Assembly: GCA_024280195.1 (NCBI GenBank)
Contig: JAJRQP010000033.1
Span: forward strand, 1 to 19,090
Direction of reading: 5' to 3'
DNA from: Bacteroidota bacterium
GTDB taxonomy: Bacteria; Bacteroidota; Bacteroidia; Flavobacteriales_D; Crocinitomicaceae
Length of the DNA stretch: 19,090 nucleotides
This document shows, piece after piece, positions 14,753 to 19,090 of this stretch. The translations under genes and the position numbers were made by a program. Below the pieces are notes generated by a model. That model was not told the DNA's origin. It was given only the letters and a program-made list of their open reading frames with translations, and ran no database searches. Each line of letters starts with the position of its first letter. The first letter of the stretch is position 1.

Positions 14753-14773
14753 AGTTCGGTGATGATGTTATCT

Positions 14774-14781
14774 CAAATATA
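14774..14781 (-). promoter_or_regulatory. candidate promoter of the barrel-uvrA operon (-7 box TATATTTG)
   Basis: On the minus strand the sequence is TATATTTG, a perfect TAnnTTTG box, 21 bases before the ATG at 14752. The -33 element is weak (T-rich). It is the only plausible promoter seen for this gene run. Confidence 0.45.
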
Positions 14782-14819
14782 ATTGAATTAAAAGAAAAAG
14801 GTACAGAAAATCAGAAAGA

Positions 14820-16442
14820 CTAGTAGATTTTTTTGATTTTACCATTCAATTTTATTTCGTAAACCCTACCTGATTTTAGCTCTTTTATTTCTTGCTCACT
14901 ATTTCCAAGCCATTGAATAGAAATATTTTTAGCACATTTTTGTTCTCCCAAACCAAAATATAAAACTTTAGTCGATTGAGAATTATGTCCCGATCCACCA
15001 TCTACTTCTTTAATTTGGATAGCTCCATTTTTCATTTTTACAGTGACGCTACAACCAATACAGTCTAAATTAACATTTCCGGAACCTATTAATTTAAATC
15101 CAATCCAATTGTTTTCTTTGTCTGAATCATTTCTATATAGTTTAATTTTTTGACTTGTTCGAGCGAGTTCGCTACGTGTGTCCTTTATTACTCCTGTAAC
15201 CAAATCAAGATAACCGTCATGGTTATAATCTAATGTTGCTGCTCCGCGTTGGACAATGCTATCATTTAATTGTGAAAGAATACTTCTATCCTCAAAATTA
15301 CCATTACCATCATTGATGAAGAATTTATTTTGATCTAGCACAGCATTTGATTCCATTGATTCTAGGTATCCTTTTGCGACAAATAAGTCTTGGTCCCCAT
15401 CGTTTTCTGCATCAAAAAATATCCCAGACCAACTAGTTGAAAGAACTGAGTCATGATGAAATTCAGTATCCACATTTAGTTTTTGTGCTACGTCAAAAAA
15501 ACCATTTAATTGATTAGCCATTAATCTATTTCTACCAATATTAGTTAAGTAGTAATCCAATCTTCCGTCATTGTTAAAATCACCAGGACCAACTCCCATT
15601 GCATAAAACTCATCGTAAAAATTAAGAGAATCAGAAAGTTCGATGAACTGTTGTTTAGGAAATTCATTTCTATAAATACGATTCCCAAGACCATTAAAAT
15701 GCCCAAAATCATTGAGCAGAATTAAATCAATGTCATTATCGTTGTCAAAATCTGTGAAACAACAGGCGAGTCCACAACCGTCGTTATCTAGATTAAATTC
15801 TTCAGCAACATTCTTAAAAGAAAGTCCTGAATTGTTTAAGAAAAGTTGATTAGGAAGACAAAAAGGAGTGTAGGCGTTTGCATTTCCTAGGCTGTCAAAT
15901 GTATTCCCAATTTCTTCTACATAATTGATTACAAATAAATCTAAAAAACCATCATTATTTATATCTCCCCAAGTCGCTCCAGGGTAATGCCCTTTTTGGG
16001 TAAAACTATTTTGCAAGACTACTTTAAAACCTTTCCCTTTTACATTTTTAAGCAACACAGGAGGATGGTCATCTCCTCTGTGTGGAGGTATTCCCATGTT
16101 TGCAATGAATAAATCAGTGTAGCCATCATTGTCAAAATCACCTGAAACTGCTCCTTGAACAAAAATGCTGTCAATTACATTTAGACCATATTCGTTAGTC
16201 GCATCAATAAATTTACCTTTTTTATTGAGCCACAATTTCGAAGGGAAAATTCCTCCAGCTTGAAAGATATCATCCCATCCATCATTATTTACATCGAGTA
16301 TCGTTATTCCAGCACCAATTTCTTGAACATCTAAACCGGGGTATTGGTAGTCTATTCCAACTTGACTACTTACTTCTGTAAATTTTTGAGCAATTGTAGA
16401 AATGCTTACCAATAAAGAAAATACGATTGTTAGTTTACACAT
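14820..16442 (-). CDS. secreted FG-GAP/VCBS repeat protein with ASPIC/UnbV domain (CRTAC1-like)
   Basis: The 540-residue product has a signal peptide (MCKLTIVFSLLVSISTIAQ). It then has a beta-propeller built from FG-GAP repeats, each with an Asp-rich calcium loop: DVNNDGWDD, DFDNDGYTD, DINNDGFLD, DFDNDNDID, DFNNDGRLD, DAENDGDQD and DYNHDGYLD, spaced about 50-70 residues apart from about residue 50 to 415. The C-terminal 90 residues match the ASPIC/UnbV domain (VNLDCIGCSVTVKMKNG, EVDGGSGHNSQS, YFGLGE, IQWLG). The domain's function is unknown; the propeller suggests ligand or protein binding outside the cell. Its ATG follows the stop of the haloperoxidase-like gene with no bases between (TAG then ATG), so the two are translationally coupled and probably act together. 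No type IX secretion C-terminal sorting domain was recognised. Confidence 0.88.
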   Translation of the reverse strand: MCKLTIVFSLLVSISTIAQKFTEVSSQVGIDYQYPGLDVQEIGAGITILDVNNDGWDDIFQAGGIFPSKLWLNKKGKFIDATNEYGLNVIDSIFVQGAVSGDFDNDGYTDLFIANMGIPPHRGDDHPPVLLKNVKGKGFKVVLQNSFTQKGHYPGATWGDINNDGFLDLFVINYVEEIGNTFDSLGNANAYTPFCLPNQLFLNNSGLSFKNVAEEFNLDNDGCGLACCFTDFDNDNDIDLILLNDFGHFNGLGNRIYRNEFPKQQFIELSDSLNFYDEFYAMGVGPGDFNNDGRLDYYLTNIGRNRLMANQLNGFFDVAQKLNVDTEFHHDSVLSTSWSGIFFDAENDGDQDLFVAKGYLESMESNAVLDQNKFFINDGNGNFEDRSILSQLNDSIVQRGAATLDYNHDGYLDLVTGVIKDTRSELARTSQKIKLYRNDSDKENNWIGFKLIGSGNVNLDCIGCSVTVKMKNGAIQIKEVDGGSGHNSQSTKVLYFGLGEQKCAKNISIQWLGNSEQEIKELKSGRVYEIKLNGKIKKIY

Positions 16443-17765
16443 CTAATGGAGCTTAATGGATGATAAGGTGTTCTTTCCTATTCGTCGTCCATATTCTAAA
16501 CTTATGGTTAGTGTGTTGAGGTAATGTATTCCGCCAAAAAATCGAGAAATTGACATTTCTTCTGCCATTTGATTAAAATTAGGGAAGTTTCTCACAGTAC
16601 CATTAATATCAACTCTTCTTTCATTTGCATTGTCAGATATGGGTAACTTATCACTAAAAATGTAATTAAAAACTTGGTTACTAGCTCCGGCTTGATAAGA
16701 ATGACCTGAAGGGAATTCTGGAAAAGGAGGAGTGGGGATTGGTGTACTAAATTTGGGTGAGATATGCTTCTGTATATACGTAATTGGGCGAATTAAATTA
16801 TAGAAATATTTTAAACGCCAGCTTTCTATTACGGCATCATTTAGAGATATACCTAATAAGGTGTAAAGTTCTACTGTTTTTTGCAGATCTAAATTTTGAT
16901 TTTTAGCCGTTTGAAAAGCGATGTGGTAAAGATGCCCAACTGGTGTGCCAGAAACACCCGCTGCATCATCCCAGTATTTAGCTGTATTGATTTTATGTTG
17001 GTCTAGTTTTTTATACATTTTAAAAATTGTATCAACCTCAGTATAGAAAGCACTATTTGTATCGGTAGAGAATGGCAGGAATGGAATGTTTTCAGAAACA
17101 GTTCTGTTTTTTCGAATCATTAATTTATTATCCCCCCAGTAAGGTTGAAGAGCAGAAATGTACCCAGGTGAAGTTTTTACCCAGCATGCATCACAATTTG
17201 GAGGAGTGTAGTCGGAAGGAAAATTATTATTCCAAGCGTTTGATGCCCCATCACTTTTAGCAACATTTAGGATTGCTTGAACTAATGATTCTACCTCCTT
17301 CTCTAAATTACTTGTTTTGCGTAGAAAACAATGTTTATTTAATTTTTTAAATAATGATTCTACTTTCAGCTTGTAACTTGGTGACATGTTTTTAAAAAAG
17401 TACAAGACTAAATCGTAGTTTATTGCATTCACAAAAGATGGATAAGATTGAATGTTAATTCCATCTAATTGAGGTCTTTTAAATGCATAGATCTGATTCT
17501 CTAAAGAATAATTACTAGGAAGCAGTCCCAAAGAAGATTCGTACATGCCAATTGATAAGTAGTTGTACGTTCTTGATGCAACAGGAGCTGTATAACCAGG
17601 TGTGTTTTTGGTTAAGTCAATAATCAAGTCCATCCACTGATTGTGAATCGATAAACATTGATTTTGAATATTTAAGGTGTCCGTTGGTTTAGCAGTTGAG
17701 GTGTTGCAACTGCAGATTAAGAAAGAAAAGATCAGAAATTTAAGCTTTGTGACAATTGAATGCAT
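16443..17765 (-). CDS. vanadium-dependent haloperoxidase-like / PAP2 superfamily lipoprotein
   Basis: The fold binds vanadate (haloperoxidases oxidise halides with H2O2) or phosphate (PAP2 phosphatases). Starting at the Met at 17765, the 440-residue product has a lipoprotein signal (KLKFLIFSFLICSC, lipobox ICSC, Cys22). The frame is also open to an ATG at 17792. Oxyanion-pocket motifs are complete: K319-x6-R326-P (KYFYNLIRP), PSGH with His355, and SRFFGGIH with Arg408 and His414. The Asp that follows His by four residues in classic PAP2 phosphatases is Thr here, and SR..GGIH is the form seen in bacterial vanadium haloperoxidase-like proteins. Haloperoxidase-type chemistry is therefore the better guess. 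An SFVNAINYDLV segment and a CDACW pair lie in the helical N-terminal half. It is directly coupled to the FG-GAP/UnbV gene. Confidence 0.82.
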   Translation of the reverse strand: MHSIVTKLKFLIFSFLICSCNTSTAKPTDTLNIQNQCLSIHNQWMDLIIDLTKNTPGYTAPVASRTYNYLSIGMYESSLGLLPSNYSLENQIYAFKRPQLDGINIQSYPSFVNAINYDLVLYFFKNMSPSYKLKVESLFKKLNKHCFLRKTSNLEKEVESLVQAILNVAKSDGASNAWNNNFPSDYTPPNCDACWVKTSPGYISALQPYWGDNKLMIRKNRTVSENIPFLPFSTDTNSAFYTEVDTIFKMYKKLDQHKINTAKYWDDAAGVSGTPVGHLYHIAFQTAKNQNLDLQKTVELYTLLGISLNDAVIESWRLKYFYNLIRPITYIQKHISPKFSTPIPTPPFPEFPSGHSYQAGASNQVFNYIFSDKLPISDNANERRVDINGTVRNFPNFNQMAEEMSISRFFGGIHYLNTLTISLEYGRRIGKNTLSSIKLH

Positions 17766-17804
17766 GAAATAAAGGTAATAAAATCTACACAATTTCCGGA
17801 AGAA

Positions 17805-18404
17805 TTAATGCCCTACCGGCACCTTTTCTCCTGCTTCAATTTCAACACCCAAAGTATTTTCAACAGGAGGTATTGGACAAGAGTAGCGATAAGAATACGC
17901 ACAATAAGGATTGTATGCTAGATTAAAATCAAGCAGCATTGTCTTACCTTTTACTTTTTTGGCATCTAAAAATCTTCCGCCTCCATAGGTTGTGATTGTA
18001 GAGGTCTTATCTCTGAAAGGGATGAACAAATAGTTTTTAAATTCTTTGTCTTTTTTTAAAGCCATATTTTGATAAACTTCAAGCGTGCATTTTTGATTTG
18101 CTATTTCAAAATATACGTATCCATATCTTCGGTAAATAGGTTTTCTTTCTGTTGAAGTTGGCATTTCGAATTTCTTCCCTTTGCTTTTTTTGAAGTTAGC
18201 GATTAGTTGGAAAGAAGGATTAAAGTCATAATAATCCAAGCCTTTGAAATGAGCAATTTCTTCTTCGTTTAAAACCTCTGCTTCGGGATTTTGTAGTTCA
18301 ATTAAATGTTCTTTACGAAGGGAGTTTATTTCACTTTCTGTTTTCTGAGAAAGAGAAATATAAACAGTAAAAACAATTGATAAACAGGTGATTAAGTATT
18401 TCAT
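17805..18404 (-). CDS. DUF1684 family secreted protein
   Basis: The 199-residue product has an N-terminal signal peptide (MKYLITCLSIVFTVYISLSQ). The family blocks follow: a Glu/Asp-rich start (LRKEHLIELQNPEAEVLNEE), YYDFNPSFQL, FIPFRDKTSTITTYGGGRFLD (about 127-147), LDFNLAYNPYCAYSYRYSCPIPPVEN (about 157-182) and a final VEIEAGEKVP. The conserved D.N.AYNP.CAY....CP.P segment with its two cysteines could be a metal or active site, but the function is unknown. Its ATG overlaps the yggS stop (ATGA, 18401-18404), so translation is coupled. It probably acts in the periplasm, unlike its cytoplasmic upstream neighbour. Confidence 0.8.
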   Translation of the reverse strand: MKYLITCLSIVFTVYISLSQKTESEINSLRKEHLIELQNPEAEVLNEEEIAHFKGLDYYDFNPSFQLIANFKKSKGKKFEMPTSTERKPIYRRYGYVYFEIANQKCTLEVYQNMALKKDKEFKNYLFIPFRDKTSTITTYGGGRFLDAKKVKGKTMLLDFNLAYNPYCAYSYRYSCPIPPVENTLGVEIEAGEKVPVGH

Positions 18405-19060
18405 CTTGATCCAAATATTGAACTTCCAACTCTTACCATTGTACTGCCTTCTTCTATGGCAATTTGATAGTCTCCACTCATACCCATTGAGATGTGTTGG
18501 AAGTGATTGTTAAATTTAAAATAATGACTCTTTAGCACATTGAAATAATTTTCAAGAGCTTGGAATTCTTCTCGGATTTGTTCTTCGTTATTGGTGAAAG
18601 TTGCCATTCCCATAACTCCTGCAATAGAGATGTTTTGCAATTCTACGAACTCATTTGATTCTAGTATTTCTCTTGCATCCTCGAAGGATAAACCAAATTT
18701 AGAGCTTTCCTGAGCAATGTGGAATTGTAGCAAGCAGTCAATTGTTCTTCCGCTTTTTTTCGCTTGCTTATTGATTTCCTTGAGTAATTTTAGGCTGTCA
18801 ACTGCGTGGATTAATGAAACAAAAGGAGCGATAAATTTCACCTTGTTGGTTTGCAAATGACCAATTAAATGCCATTCAATGTCTTTGGGCAATGCTTCAT
18901 ATTTGTCAACAAGTTCTTGGACTTTGTTTTCCCCGAAAATTCTTTGTCTCTCAGAATAGGCTTCTAAGATGTCCTCATTTGGCTTTGTTTTAGAAACAGC
19001 AACCAACGTGACATCAGAAGGGATATTTGTCCGTACGGCTTTTAAATTATCCTTAATCAT
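18401..19060 (-). CDS. yggS: YggS family pyridoxal phosphate homeostasis protein
   Basis: This is a cytoplasmic PLP-binding TIM-barrel protein (COG0325, PLPBP family) that buffers pyridoxal 5'-phosphate and has no known catalytic activity. The 219 residues carry the hallmarks: Lys24 in LVAVSKTKP as the PLP Schiff-base lysine; GENKVQELVDKYE; WHLIGHLQTNK (the conserved IGxLQxNK segment); LLQFHIAQESSKFG; GVMGMAT; and SMGMSGDYQIAIEEGSTMVRVGSSIFG, which forms the phosphate-binding site. It is near full family length (usually 220-235). It ends in TGA, which shows that TGA is a working stop in this genome. It heads the visible part of a four-gene minus-strand operon; the promoter must lie at or beyond the window edge. 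Confidence 0.92.
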   Translation of the reverse strand: MIKDNLKAVRTNIPSDVTLVAVSKTKPNEDILEAYSERQRIFGENKVQELVDKYEALPKDIEWHLIGHLQTNKVKFIAPFVSLIHAVDSLKLLKEINKQAKKSGRTIDCLLQFHIAQESSKFGLSFEDAREILESNEFVELQNISIAGVMGMATFTNNEEQIREEFQALENYFNVLKSHYFKFNNHFQHISMGMSGDYQIAIEEGSTMVRVGSSIFGSR

Positions 19061-19090
19061 TCGTTTAGATTGTATATGGTTAATCCAGAA

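Overview
The window is AT-rich DNA from a member of the Bacteroidota, most likely Flavobacteriales. The evidence is a Rho factor with a long Asn/Gln/Lys-rich insert, DUF4199 and DUF1684 proteins, a FG-GAP/ASPIC-UnbV protein, a GH92 mannosidase, and promoter boxes of the Bacteroidota type (TTG spaced from TAnnTTTG). TGA is a normal stop here: a yggS-like gene ends in TGA, and Trp is encoded by TGG. The standard bacterial code therefore applies. The family cannot be fixed from the sequence alone.

Layout. Positions 1-1241 are accessory-looking. Two near-identical 53-bp hairpin-rich repeats (53-105 and 627-679) flank a minus-strand pair of tiny genes: a frameshifted small membrane protein and a 71-residue protein. 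About 560 bp of non-coding, repeat- and hairpin-containing DNA follows. Positions 1242-2054 hold fabI (plus strand) with its own promoter, a perfect 14-bp palindrome over the start-site region, and a strong terminator. Positions 2159-4918 are a minus-strand operon: rho, then a DUF4199 membrane protein, then a small membrane protein. rho carries an in-frame TAA, with 44 conserved C-terminal codons intact behind it. Positions 5123-9439 (plus) hold a secreted GH92 alpha-mannosidase interrupted by an in-frame TGA, then a dicarboxylate/amino acid:cation symporter. Positions 9441-14752 (minus) hold a small outer-membrane beta-barrel protein, uvrA, a two-domain sulfurtransferase and an LpxR-like lipid A deacylase. 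Positions 14820-19060 (minus) are a tight four-gene run: yggS-like PLP protein, DUF1684 protein, a vanadium-haloperoxidase-type/PAP2 lipoprotein, and a secreted FG-GAP/ASPIC-UnbV protein.

How it fits together. Most genes are housekeeping (fatty acid elongation, transcription termination, excision repair, PLP homeostasis, sulfur transfer) mixed with envelope functions (outer-membrane barrel, lipid A remodelling, secreted glycosidase, secreted haloperoxidase-like enzyme plus its partner). The points most worth a second look are the three disabling lesions in the first 5.4 kb (small-gene frameshift, rho TAA, GH92 TGA), the repeat-flanked small-gene unit, the palindrome at the fabI promoter, and the directly abutting haloperoxidase/UnbV pair. 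I found no CRISPR array, complete insertion sequence, tRNA or rRNA. No wholly new system could be demonstrated.
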